Shown: one piece after another, positions 26,376-34,889 of the stretch
Layout of the letters: the number at the start of each line of letters is the position of its first letter
How positions within the stretch are numbered: the stretch's first letter is position 1
Made by a program: the position numbers and the translations under genes
Source: Geomonas oryzae
Lineage (GTDB): Bacteria; Desulfobacterota; Desulfuromonadia; Geobacterales; Geobacteraceae
Reading direction: 5' to 3'
Length of the DNA: 64,000 nt
Assembly (NCBI RefSeq): GCF_004117875.1
Contig: NZ_RAHW01000002.1
Coordinates: forward strand, 124,001-188,000
Notes under the pieces: model-generated
Told to the model about the DNA's origin: nothing
The model's database searches: none
Seen by the model: the letters and a program-made list of their open reading frames with translations, nothing else

Positions 26376-29300
26376 ATGAAATCGAATTGGAAACATACGG
26401 CGCTTTTTCTGGCCGCCCTGCTCGTCATGCTGCTCGGGACAAGCGGTCTGGCATTCGCCTGGACTCTCTCAGGCACGGTCTACGGCGGCAGCACGCCGAT
26501 GTCCGGCGCCACCGTGAAGCTCAGTAACGCGGCCGACGCGACTGCCGCCGGCACGGCGAGCACGACCGCCACAGGCGGATATTCGCTAACCGTCTCCGAC
26601 GGCAGCTACAACATGACCATCACCCCCGCCGCGGGAAGCGGCTTCTCGGAGTCGGTGGTGAACGGCATCGTCATAAGCGGTGGCGACGTGGTCCAGAACG
26701 TCGTCCTCATGTCGCAGACGAACGCAACCGTGAGCGGGGTCGTGCGAGCCCCGGACGGCACGGGCATCAGCAACCTCTACATCAGGATCATCAATTCAGT
26801 AACCAATTACGTGGATGGGACAGCCGTCACCGACACGAACGGAGCATTTAATTGCAGCATAATGTCAGGCACTTATTTCATCGAAGTCTATTATAACGGA
26901 GTATCAAATGTTCCACTCCCAAGCGGCGGGTTCTATTACAGGCTCTGGAACAACGCAACCATTACTGGCTCAGTCACACTTCCCAACGCAACACTCCCAC
27001 TGGTTACACTGAGCGGTAAGACGACAAACAACAAAGGTGAAGCGATCGCTGGCGTCCAAGTAAAAACTGGCGACACATGGGACACCACAAGCGGCTATTA
27101 CAAATCCGCTGTCTACACCCAAACGGTCACTTCTGACAGCTCAGGGAATTTCAAGATGACGTTGCTGTCAGGCACTTACAGTTTCACACTCACCCCACCG
27201 ACGGGCAGCGGCCTTGCCATCACCACAGTTAACAACCAGGGCATTACTACCGACGTGAGCATGGATCTGGCGCTCCAAGGAGCAGACGCAAGCGTTTCAG
27301 GCGTCGTTAGATCTCCTGACGGGACAGGCATCAGCAATGTTAGAGTTAAGGTGTTTGACCAAAATGGCGGCTTATTTCAAGGTTCCGCAATCACTGATGC
27401 CAACGGCGCCTTTACCGTCAGCGTCATAGCTGGAACCTATGCCATCATTGTGGAAACGTATGGAACGACCAACGTACCAGTACCAAATTACTTCTACTAT
27501 AAGATGTGGAGCAATCAGTCCGTCAGCGGCGCGACTATTCTTCCTCAAGCCACGCTACCACTTCTTACTTTAAGCGGCAAAACGGTCACCGGCGGCGGTG
27601 CAATCGTCCCAGGTGTTGGAATATACAGGAACTATAATTACAACACCTCATCTGGCATCGCAAATTACTACGCAAGCTACGTCTCCTCGCAGAGTGTAAC
27701 TTCAGACTCTAACGGAAACTACTCAATGACGGTGTTAGCCAACACCGGTTACAATTTCACCATAACCCCCGCCAGTGGCACGGGTTACGGTGCGGCCACC
27801 TTCAATATTAACTTATCTTCAGACACTACATATAATTTTATCGTGCCGGCGATTGATTCAAGTATTTCCGGGGTGGTCAAGGCCCCTAACGGGATTGGCA
27901 TAAGTAACCTCAAAGTGACCGCTATAGATCAGAACGGCATAGGACAGGGATCATCTATTACAGACTCCAGCGGTAACTTCTTCATAAATGCTGTATCTGG
28001 TACCTATATAGTGATGGTTCAAAGCTACGGAACGACCAACGTCCCTACACCTAGTTATTTTTATCATAGGCTCTGGAGCAATCAGGTAGTTAGCGGGGCT
28101 ACTAATCTGCCTGGTGCGACACTCCCTATGGTTACCTTAAGCGGCAAAACCACGGATAGCGTGGGCGTCGGCATACCTAATGTACAGGTGTATCGTGATT
28201 ACAAATACAATTACGGAACCTACCTAGGTGGCTATTATACGACCTATATAGAGGGCCAGACGGTCACAACCGACGCTGGCGGCAACTACAGTATGACCGT
28301 GCTCAGCATGAGCGATTACGGCTTAACCATCACGCCCCCCACCGGTAGCGGGTTCGGCACCCTGCGCCTGACCACCGGCATAACGACAAACGTGCGGCAG
28401 AACATCATTCTCGCCCTCCCCGACAAGGCGGCACCGGTCATCCTCACCGGGCCGACGGTAGCTTCGAAGACCGACACCACCGCCACCATAGAGTGGCAGA
28501 CCGACGAACCGGCCAAGGGTGGCGCCGTCTACGGGGTGAGCGATCCTCCCGGAACGACCGCGGCGGAAGCATCCTTTGCAACCACGCATTCCGTGCAACT
28601 CACAGGGCTTATCGCCAACACCACCTACTACGTGCGGGTGAACGCGACGGACCTGTACGGTAACGGCCCGGCAACGAGCACGGTCATCAGCTTCACCACG
28701 ATGCCTACCCCTGACAAGACGCCTCCCACGATCCTCACCGGCCCCACGGTGAGCAGCATAACCCAGGCGTCGACGGTCGTTGAGTGGACGACTGACGAAC
28801 CGACGACCGGCGGAGTCATCTACGGCCTTACCGCGACGCCCGACCAGACGGTGACGGACACGGTAACGTCCACCACGCACCGCATCACCCTGACCGGCCT
28901 CTCGAGCGAGACCGATTACTACCTAAAGGTGACGGCAACCGACACGGCCGGCAACGGTCCTGTTTCCGCCATTGGCTCCTCGTTCAGGACGCTGGCAGCC
29001 CCGGACACAACCGCACCGGTCATCAACGAAGGCCCCATGGTCACCAGCGTCAGCGACACAGGTGCAACCGTCGAATGGGTGACGGACGAACCTTCGACGA
29101 CCGGCGTTTCCTACAACGACGGTGTCGCCCACGGCGTCTACAATGACGACACGCTCACCACCAGCCATTCGGCGAAACTTACGGGACTCGCCCCGACCAA
29201 GACCTATAACTTCACCGTCTCCTCGAAGGACACCTTCGGCAACGGCCCTACCCTCAGCAAGGAAGGGAGCTTCACCACCAAGGCCGCTCCCGACACCGCG

Positions 29301-31721
29301 GCGCCTGTCTTCACCCAGATCCCGATCGTGAAGAACACGACGCACCAGTCGGTGGTTCTTTACTGGGAAACCGACGAGGGAGCCGCATGCACCATCCAGT
29401 ACGGCACCAGCGAGTCTCTCGGCATGGAGGACGCGAAGACCGAGCTGAACATGGTCCACAACAGGGCGCTCACCGGCCTTCTCCCAGGCACGATCTACTA
29501 CTTCCGCGTGGTTGCCAACGACGCAGCCAAGAACACCGTCACGAGCAAAACCTACTCCTTCAAAACGGAGTTGATCCCAGACACCAATCCTCCGGTCATC
29601 ACCAAGGAGGCGGCGGTCATCTACTCGAACGACAGGGCGGCGACCATAGCGTTCGAAACGGACAAACCGTGCGATACCGTGATCAAGTACGGTCCGAACG
29701 GCAGCCTCGGGCTGCAGAAATCCAGCAGCGACAAGGTCAACGAGCACCAGACGACGCTCACCAACCTGGAAGGTAACACCTCCTACACGGTACAGGTCTC
29801 CTGCACCGACATGTCGGGCAACACCGTGGTGGCATCGGCCGGCACTCCCTCCACCTACCTGGCCATGAACTACGCCTTCATCCTGAGCGACGCCGTGATC
29901 GGTGCCGCGGGCAACGGGTTCATGACCAAGTCCGTAGCCGACACCACCGCCCCGGTCATCACAGAAATACCGCAGGCGATCGCCGTCACATCGAACATGG
30001 CCCGCATCCACTGGCTCACCGACGAGATAGCAGACTCTCAGGTACTTTACGCGCTCCAGGGACAACCCCTGACCAACGCGGCGGGCAGCATCGTAAAATC
30101 GGCCGGGCACTCCGTCGCCCTGACCAACCTGCAGGCCGGCACCACGTACCAGTTCAAGATCAGATCCACCGATCCCGCAGGGAACACGACGGAGTCCGGC
30201 GTCTATTCCTTCACCACCGCCGCGTTGCCCGACACGACCCCTCCCGTCATCTCCGCCATCTCCGCTTTAGGTGGTGACCGCAAGATCGACGTGAAATGGA
30301 ATACGGATGAACCCTCGACCACAGTGCTCAGGTACGGCACCACCCCCCTGGCTCTGACCGGCCAGGTCTCCGTCTCCGGTTCGCGGACGTCCCATGCGGT
30401 AACCCTCTACAACCTTGTGCCGGGCACCACCTACTACGTGGCACCGCAGGCCGTTGACGGCTCCGGCAACAGTACGCAGGGAGGTACGCAGCAGCTGACG
30501 CTTGGCGGGGCCGCCCCGACAAGCTTCACAGTGACGGCCACGTCAGGTTCCGGTGGAACGATCGCCCCGGCAAGCCAGCAGGTTTTCAGCGGATACCAGT
30601 TGGCCCTCGCCGTTCAGCCCGCTCAAGGGTACCTGATCAAGTCGGTTGCCGGCTGCGGAGGGACCCTGTCCGGCAACGTGTTCACAACCGCGGCGATCAC
30701 GGGGAGTTGCGCCGTTTCCGCGACCTTCACACCCGATCCCGCCCAAGTGGTGCCCCTGACCAGCACAGCCAAACCGGCACCGGGCACCTACTCGGGGGGG
30801 ACCCTACTTGTGCGACTTTCCGCCAGCAGGCCGGGTGCGACCATTTACTACACCACCGACGGAACCACCCCCCTTCTCTCACCTAAGACCTACAGCGGAC
30901 CGATTGCTGTTACCGGGACGCAAACGGTGAAGTTTCTGGCGAAGGACGACTTCGATACGGAAGCGGTCAACAGCGCCACCTACACGGTGAACACCGACGG
31001 ACAGCCGTCTGCGACCTACGACGGTAAGTCCGGCTCAAGCTTCACGGTCACGCGCCAGAGCGCGACAGGCAGTGCGACCGTGTACAGCGGCACGCAGAAA
31101 AGCTTTACCGACAGCGGAACACTCACGCCCAACACCATCTACACCTACAGCGTCGCCTCAGACAGCGAGGGAGCAACAGAACTCATGTCGGTGCGCACGC
31201 CGCTCTACACCGGGTGGAACATCGTCGCGGTGCCGTTCGACCTCGCATCGGGAATCTCGCCCAGCTCGCTTTTCGGCAGCCAGGTGAGCGCCGTGTACCA
31301 GTGGACCCCCAGCGGCGCCACCGCCGAGGACAGCACCGCGGTGCTCGGCTTTTACAAGAACGTGACCACGCTCCTGCCGGGTTACGGCTACTTCGTGAAG
31401 GCGGGTACGGCGGGAACCACCTTCGCCTACAGCGGAAGCTCGGCGCCGCAGAACGTCGACGTGATCCTCAAACCGGGCTGGACCATGATCGCGAACCCCA
31501 ACAGCACGGTCAAGACCGACATCGCCACCAACTGGCTCGTGGACGGCTCACCGCTCGGCACCGCGGTCGTCGCCAACAAGATCGGCGGCGGCATCTACTG
31601 GTGGAACGGAACCACGTACGACTCCTGGTCCATCGTGAACGGCAATCCGCAAATCGAGCCGTGGAAAGGGTATTGGATCCTGAACCTCGACTCCACAAAC
31701 CATTCGTTAACCATCAAGTAG
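26376..31721 (+). CDS. Giant multi-domain secreted surface protein (FN3 and carboxypeptidase-like repeats)
   Basis: A 1781-residue secreted protein. Signal peptide ~1-29 (GLAFAW). Residues ~30-680 hold Cna/carboxypeptidase-like modules, including a ~190-residue unit repeated three times that starts SGVVRAPDGTGISN, SGVVRSPDGTGISN and SGVVKAPNGIGISN and contains LSGKT halfway. Residues ~683-1380 hold seven FN3-like modules, each opening with D-x-x-x-PV/T-I. Next come a GSGGTIAP...bacterial-repeat module, a chitobiase-C-terminal-like module (TIYYTTDGTTP) and another FN3-like unit. The last ~170 residues contain two GWN/GWT-type modules ending GYWILNLDSTNHSLTIK. No enzyme motif and no sorting signal are seen. 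Bases ~26.8-28.3 kb have visibly lower G+C than the rest. Confidence 0.88.
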   Translation: MKSNWKHTALFLAALLVMLLGTSGLAFAWTLSGTVYGGSTPMSGATVKLSNAADATAAGTASTTATGGYSLTVSDGSYNMTITPAAGSGFSESVVNGIVISGGDVVQNVVLMSQTNATVSGVVRAPDGTGISNLYIRIINSVTNYVDGTAVTDTNGAFNCSIMSGTYFIEVYYNGVSNVPLPSGGFYYRLWNNATITGSVTLPNATLPLVTLSGKTTNNKGEAIAGVQVKTGDTWDTTSGYYKSAVYTQTVTSDSSGNFKMTLLSGTYSFTLTPPTGSGLAITTVNNQGITTDVSMDLALQGADASVSGVVRSPDGTGISNVRVKVFDQNGGLFQGSAITDANGAFTVSVIAGTYAIIVETYGTTNVPVPNYFYYKMWSNQSVSGATILPQATLPLLTLSGKTVTGGGAIVPGVGIYRNYNYNTSSGIANYYASYVSSQSVTSDSNGNYSMTVLANTGYNFTITPASGTGYGAATFNINLSSDTTYNFIVPAIDSSISGVVKAPNGIGISNLKVTAIDQNGIGQGSSITDSSGNFFINAVSGTYIVMVQSYGTTNVPTPSYFYHRLWSNQVVSGATNLPGATLPMVTLSGKTTDSVGVGIPNVQVYRDYKYNYGTYLGGYYTTYIEGQTVTTDAGGNYSMTVLSMSDYGLTITPPTGSGFGTLRLTTGITTNVRQNIILALPDKAAPVILTGPTVASKTDTTATIEWQTDEPAKGGAVYGVSDPPGTTAAEASFATTHSVQLTGLIANTTYYVRVNATDLYGNGPATSTVISFTTMPTPDKTPPTILTGPTVSSITQASTVVEWTTDEPTTGGVIYGLTATPDQTVTDTVTSTTHRITLTGLSSETDYYLKVTATDTAGNGPVSAIGSSFRTLAAPDTTAPVINEGPMVTSVSDTGATVEWVTDEPSTTGVSYNDGVAHGVYNDDTLTTSHSAKLTGLAPTKTYNFTVSSKDTFGNGPTLSKEGSFTTKAAPDTAAPVFTQIPIVKNTTHQSVVLYWETDEGAACTIQYGTSESLGMEDAKTELNMVHNRALTGLLPGTIYYFRVVANDAAKNTVTSKTYSFKTELIPDTNPPVITKEAAVIYSNDRAATIAFETDKPCDTVIKYGPNGSLGLQKSSSDKVNEHQTTLTNLEGNTSYTVQVSCTDMSGNTVVASAGTPSTYLAMNYAFILSDAVIGAAGNGFMTKSVADTTAPVITEIPQAIAVTSNMARIHWLTDEIADSQVLYALQGQPLTNAAGSIVKSAGHSVALTNLQAGTTYQFKIRSTDPAGNTTESGVYSFTTAALPDTTPPVISAISALGGDRKIDVKWNTDEPSTTVLRYGTTPLALTGQVSVSGSRTSHAVTLYNLVPGTTYYVAPQAVDGSGNSTQGGTQQLTLGGAAPTSFTVTATSGSGGTIAPASQQVFSGYQLALAVQPAQGYLIKSVAGCGGTLSGNVFTTAAITGSCAVSATFTPDPAQVVPLTSTAKPAPGTYSGGTLLVRLSASRPGATIYYTTDGTTPLLSPKTYSGPIAVTGTQTVKFLAKDDFDTEAVNSATYTVNTDGQPSATYDGKSGSSFTVTRQSATGSATVYSGTQKSFTDSGTLTPNTIYTYSVASDSEGATELMSVRTPLYTGWNIVAVPFDLASGISPSSLFGSQVSAVYQWTPSGATAEDSTAVLGFYKNVTTLLPGYGYFVKAGTAGTTFAYSGSSAPQNVDVILKPGWTMIANPNSTVKTDIATNWLVDGSPLGTAVVANKIGGGIYWWNGTTYDSWSIVNGNPQIEPWKGYWILNLDSTNHSLTIK

Positions 31722-31769
31722 ATATTTCATACCAGGCGGGGCTTTACCCCAAAGAGAGAGGAACAAACG

Positions 31770-31952
31770 ATGAAAATAAACTACTGCAAAACCGGCCTGG
31801 CCGTAACATTCACCCTGTTTTGCGCAACCACATGCTGGGCGGGGCCACCTGCACCGCCGAGCATCCCGTCTACGCCGGTCGGGGGCGCCGAGTCAAGCGC
31901 TTTAACCATGATCGCCATTGCCGCCTACGGCCTGTGGAAGAGCCGCAAGTAA
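31770..31952 (+). CDS. 60-aa peptide with signal peptide and exosortase-like C-terminal sorting signal
   Basis: Signal peptide at residues 1-24 (CATTCWA, then cleavage). Then a proline-rich GPPAPPSIPSTPV, a GGAESS motif (38-43), a short hydrophobic helix ALTMIAIAAYGLW (44-56) and a basic tail KSRK. Motif, helix and basic tail at the extreme C-terminus are the three parts of an exosortase/archaeosortase recognition signal. If processed at both ends, only ~15-20 residues would remain. A GAGAGG site lies upstream. It is the only protein in the operon with such a tail and lies two genes before the exosortase. Confidence 0.75.
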   Translation: MKINYCKTGLAVTFTLFCATTCWAGPPAPPSIPSTPVGGAESSALTMIAIAAYGLWKSRK

Positions 31953-31953
31953 C

Positions 31954-32017
31954 GCAGCCGAAGCGCAAGCGGCTGCCTGAGCCCCGGGGATTCGAAATGG
32001 AGTTCCCGGGGCTCAGG
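31954..32017 (+). promoter_or_regulatory. Two tandem intercistronic hairpins
   Basis: GCAGCCG/CGGCTGC (31954-31976) is followed by a perfect 13-bp stem CCTGAGCCCCGGG (31976-31988) with CCCGGGGCTCAGG (32005-32017). No U-run follows, so it is not a standard terminator. It probably stabilises the upstream mRNA or lowers expression of the downstream genes. Confidence 0.7.
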
Positions 32018-32042
32018 CGCCACTTGCCCAACCTGGGGCCAA

Positions 32043-32558
32043 ATGATGTCTCTTTCTAGTTTCATATCCTTCACCGCGTCGCTATTTCTTGCCGCCAGCG
32101 TGGCGGCCATGGGACTCTCTCCCATGACCGCCACGTTAAAGGTTTCGAACGGGCAGCTGTACGACTACATCGTGATCGGCGAACATCCAAAGGCGACGGA
32201 GGGCTTCGACAACGCCTACGACATCATCTCTCCGGGAAACCTCAACGCAGACATGGGGGAGCCTTACATCAGCGTCGTGGCCCCACATCCGGAATGGAAG
32301 CCGGCGCGAGAGATGCGCAACGACATCAGGTCACCCGCGGCCAAAATGATGTGGGAGGTGTCGATACGGTCGAGTCTTCCCGTGGGCATCCCGCTCTGGA
32401 TCGAGCTGGACCCTGACCAGAGCAGGATGCCGCGCGGGACGAGGCTGACCATTGAAGACCAGAAGCGGCACATCGTTCTTGACGGGCACAAATGCAGCAT
32501 TCCCGCACCAGGACCGGGGAAGACCGAGAAGCTTTTGCTGATCGTAGAGCAGCAGTAG
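32043..32558 (+). CDS. Secreted small-domain protein of the exosortase locus
   Basis: A 171-residue protein with a signal peptide (residues 1-~23). The segment EHPKATEGFDNAYDI, then HPEWKPAREMRNDIRSP and KMMWEVSIRS, matches a module I know as a C-terminal part of many secreted FN3-type proteins (pattern ATxGxDxxxDxP...P-H-P-E-W...DIR). Here it stands alone. No catalytic motif or membrane anchor. It may bind the giant surface protein or be a carrier. The ribosome site is weak. Function unknown. Confidence 0.65.
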   Translation: MMSLSSFISFTASLFLAASVAAMGLSPMTATLKVSNGQLYDYIVIGEHPKATEGFDNAYDIISPGNLNADMGEPYISVVAPHPEWKPAREMRNDIRSPAAKMMWEVSIRSSLPVGIPLWIELDPDQSRMPRGTRLTIEDQKRHIVLDGHKCSIPAPGPGKTEKLLLIVEQQ

Positions 32559-32687
32559 GAAAAAGGCACCGCTCCCTCATGCTATGAGGCTACGGTGTGT
32601 GTGCGCGGCCTTTCTGGTCATAACCGCTTACGGGATCCGGAAGGCGGTGAAAAGGTGCTGGCCGGTTTGTAAATGGAGGAAAATGAG

Positions 32688-33695
32688 ATGGATGCCGCGG
32701 TTTGCGAAAAGAATACGAAGCCCGAAGCTGGCATGCTGTTCATCCTGCTCGTTGCAGCGTCGGTGGCGGTCACGTCCCTGCTGCCGCCTGCTTTTTTCAC
32801 TTTATGGCGCGAGCTTGCCATAAAAGGCGCATCCCTTATGGGAGCGTTGACCGGGATGACGGTAACCTCGGGCGGGGACATCCTTACGGTCAACGGGTTC
32901 CCGATGCGGATCATCCACGAGTGCACCGCTTTCAATTACGTACTGATCCTGTCGACGGCGATACTTTTCTACCCCCGGCACACGCTGCAATACAGGCTCG
33001 CCGGGGTGCTCGTCGCAGCCCCGCTCGTGGTTATCCTCAACGCGCTGCGCCTGGTCATTTCGGGATTTGCCGGGACCGTATCCATGAATCTGTTCAACTT
33101 CGTCCACGAGTACCTTTGGGTCGCGCTCTTCTCGCTTCTCATCTTCGGGATATGGAAGGTGTGGGTGGACAAGAGGCTCGTCCTGAAGAAAACGGCAATA
33201 ACGCAGATCGCCCTCGTCGTCGTGGCGTCTTCAGCGTTTTTCTACCTGCTGACGTCCCAGTCGCCTACGTATGGTTCGATGCTCGCCGCCGTGGCAACGG
33301 CGGCACTCAAGCTGATTGCCTTGGACCCCGGTGCGGAAACAGCCTATGTTTCCGGCGATATACTGGGGCATGCGAAAGGCGTTGCCTGTACCGTTCCGTT
33401 CAACCTCGACTATTGCAACGTGGCGGTGCTGGCAGGACTCGTCCTGCCGTTGCAGAGGAAGGGGGACATGAAGACCCTCGGGTTGACGTTATTCACCGTC
33501 GTCAGCGCGCTTCTGCTCAACGCCATTTTGATGGCAAGTTCGGTGTACCAGATGGCCGTGCACGGGAAAAAGGCATTCGACGCTTACATGACGATCCAAC
33601 ACGGGCTGCTGCTCGCGGTCCCCTTCGTGCTTTGGTGGATCGTGACAAGCGGCGCCAAGGAAGGGAATAAGGCTGACATTCCCGTCAGGAGGTGA
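32688..33695 (+). CDS. Exosortase with internal duplication
   Basis: A 335-residue multi-helix membrane protein. The first half has the exosortase/archaeosortase catalytic set: C79 in HECTAFNY, R121 in NALRL and H140 in FVHEYLW, with the usual spacing. The second half (~residues 195-320) repeats the layout: SGDILGHAKG against SGGDILTVNG, C234 in ACTVPFN against ECTAFN, NAIL (278-281) against NALR, and H305. The arginine is lost there, so the second copy is probably inactive. The enzyme should cleave and transfer C-terminally tagged substrates at the outer face of the inner membrane. Start chosen for GGAGG 8 bases upstream. No EPS gene cluster is present nearby. Confidence 0.85.
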   Translation: MDAAVCEKNTKPEAGMLFILLVAASVAVTSLLPPAFFTLWRELAIKGASLMGALTGMTVTSGGDILTVNGFPMRIIHECTAFNYVLILSTAILFYPRHTLQYRLAGVLVAAPLVVILNALRLVISGFAGTVSMNLFNFVHEYLWVALFSLLIFGIWKVWVDKRLVLKKTAITQIALVVVASSAFFYLLTSQSPTYGSMLAAVATAALKLIALDPGAETAYVSGDILGHAKGVACTVPFNLDYCNVAVLAGLVLPLQRKGDMKTLGLTLFTVVSALLLNAILMASSVYQMAVHGKKAFDAYMTIQHGLLLAVPFVLWWIVTSGAKEGNKADIPVRR

Positions 33696-33726
33696 ACTTC
33701 CGAATAAAGTAACCGGCTGGAACGAA

Positions 33727-33754
33727 AAAAGCCCCGGAGAAATCCGGGGCTTTT
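33727..33754. terminator. Bidirectional intrinsic terminator
   Basis: AAAAGCCCCGGA-GAAA-TCCGGGGCTTTT, a perfect 12-bp stem with GAAA loop and flanking A/T runs. It ends the exosortase operon and the converging cysK transcript. Confidence 0.93.
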
Positions 33755-33780
33755 CTTTATTGATGAGAGGAGAGTCTCTC

Positions 33781-34734
33781 TTATGCCTCGTCGAAGAGTG
33801 CGGTGGAGAGGTAGCGCTCGGCGAGGTCGGGGAGGATCACCACGATGGTCTTCCCGGCGAACTCGTCCAGGTTGGCGAGGCGGACGGCGGCTGCCGCTGC
33901 GGCACCGCTGGAAATCCCGACCAGGAGCCCTTCCTCCTTGGTGAGCCGCTTGGCGAATTCGATCGCCTCGTTGCTCTCGACCTGCTCGACGCGGTCGATG
34001 AGCGAAAGATCGAGTGTGTCGGGGATGAAACCGGCACCGATCCCCTGGATCTTGTGCGGGCCGGGGCGCAGTTCCTGACCGGCGAGTTTCTGCGTGATCA
34101 CCGCGCTTTCCTTCGGCTCGACGGCCACCGCGACGACGTTCTTCCCCTTGGTCTGCTTCAAATAGCGCGTGATGCCGGAGATGGTGCCGCCGGTGCCTAC
34201 GCCGGAGACGATGACGTCGACGGCGCCGTCGGTATCGGCCCAGATCTCGGGGCCGGTCGTTTTCTCGTGAATGGCCGGGTTAGCCGGGTTCTTGAACTGC
34301 TGCGGCAGGAAATAGCGCGCCGGATCGGAGGCCACGATCTCCTCTGCCTTGGCGATGGCCCCCTTCATCCCGGCGGAACCAGGGGTAAGGATGAGGTTCA
34401 CCCCGAGTGCGGCCAGGACCCTGCGACGCTCGATGCTCATGGTCTCGGGCATGGTGAGGGTCAGCTTGTAGCCGCGGGCGGCGGCAACATACGCCAGCGC
34501 GATGCCGGTGTTTCCGCTGGTCGGTTCCACGATCTCGACACCCGGCTTAAGCACGCCACGCTCCTCGGCATCCCAGATCATGTTGGCGCCGATACGGCAC
34601 TTGACCGAGTAGGCGGGATTGCGCCCCTCGACCTTGGCCAGAACGGTTGCCTTGGCCCCCTTGGTCACATGGTTCAGACGCACGAGCGGCGTGTTACCGA
34701 TGGATTGGGAGTTGTCCAGATAGATACGTGACAT
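33781..34734 (-). CDS. cysK: Cysteine synthase A (O-acetylserine sulfhydrylase)
   Basis: A 317-residue PLP enzyme that makes cysteine from O-acetylserine and sulfide. [12 protein letters not shown] opens the fold, the PLP lysine is in [10 protein letters not shown] (~residue 42), and [14 protein letters not shown] is the substrate-binding loop. GTGGTISG binds the PLP phosphate. The start at 34734 has AAGGAGAG. It is encoded 155 bases after cysA on the same strand but with its own promoter-like element between them. Confidence 0.95.
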   Translation of the reverse strand: MSRIYLDNSQSIGNTPLVRLNHVTKGAKATVLAKVEGRNPAYSVKCRIGANMIWDAEERGVLKPGVEIVEPTSGNTGIALAYVAAARGYKLTLTMPETMSIERRRVLAALGVNLILTPGSAGMKGAIAKAEEIVASDPARYFLPQQFKNPANPAIHEKTTGPEIWADTDGAVDVIVSGVGTGGTISGITRYLKQTKGKNVVAVAVEPKESAVITQKLAGQELRPGPHKIQGIGAGFIPDTLDLSLIDRVEQVESNEAIEFAKRLTKEEGLLVGISSGAAAAAAVRLANLDEFAGKTIVVILPDLAERYLSTALFDEA

Positions 34735-34808
34735 GGCGGTTGCTCTCCTTTTTGTTTGGATCCCGGCGCATGGTGCCGGATGCATATGTTTCTTGCAGGC
34801 GTTTTGTA

Positions 34809-34837
34809 TTTTTATATTTAACCTGTAACATTGTCAA
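34809..34837 (-). promoter_or_regulatory. Probable sigma-70 promoter of cysK
   Basis: Minus strand TTGACA, 17 bases, TAAAAA (or TATAAA at 15). It lies in an AT-rich stretch ~75 bases upstream of the start codon. Confidence 0.5.
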
Positions 34838-34889
34838 CTATTTTATTTACGTTCTTGATAGACAGACTGTACTTTGATCCGGGGCGCCG

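Noticed and set aside
26376-31721. Sorting signal on the giant protein
   Set aside because: Its C-terminus (LDSTNHSLTIK) has no hydrophobic helix or basic tail, so it is not itself an exosortase target by sequence.
31770-31952. Rhombosortase (GlyGly-CTERM) substrate
   Set aside because: The GG motif invites it, but no rhomboid-family protease is encoded here and an exosortase is, so exosortase is the better match.
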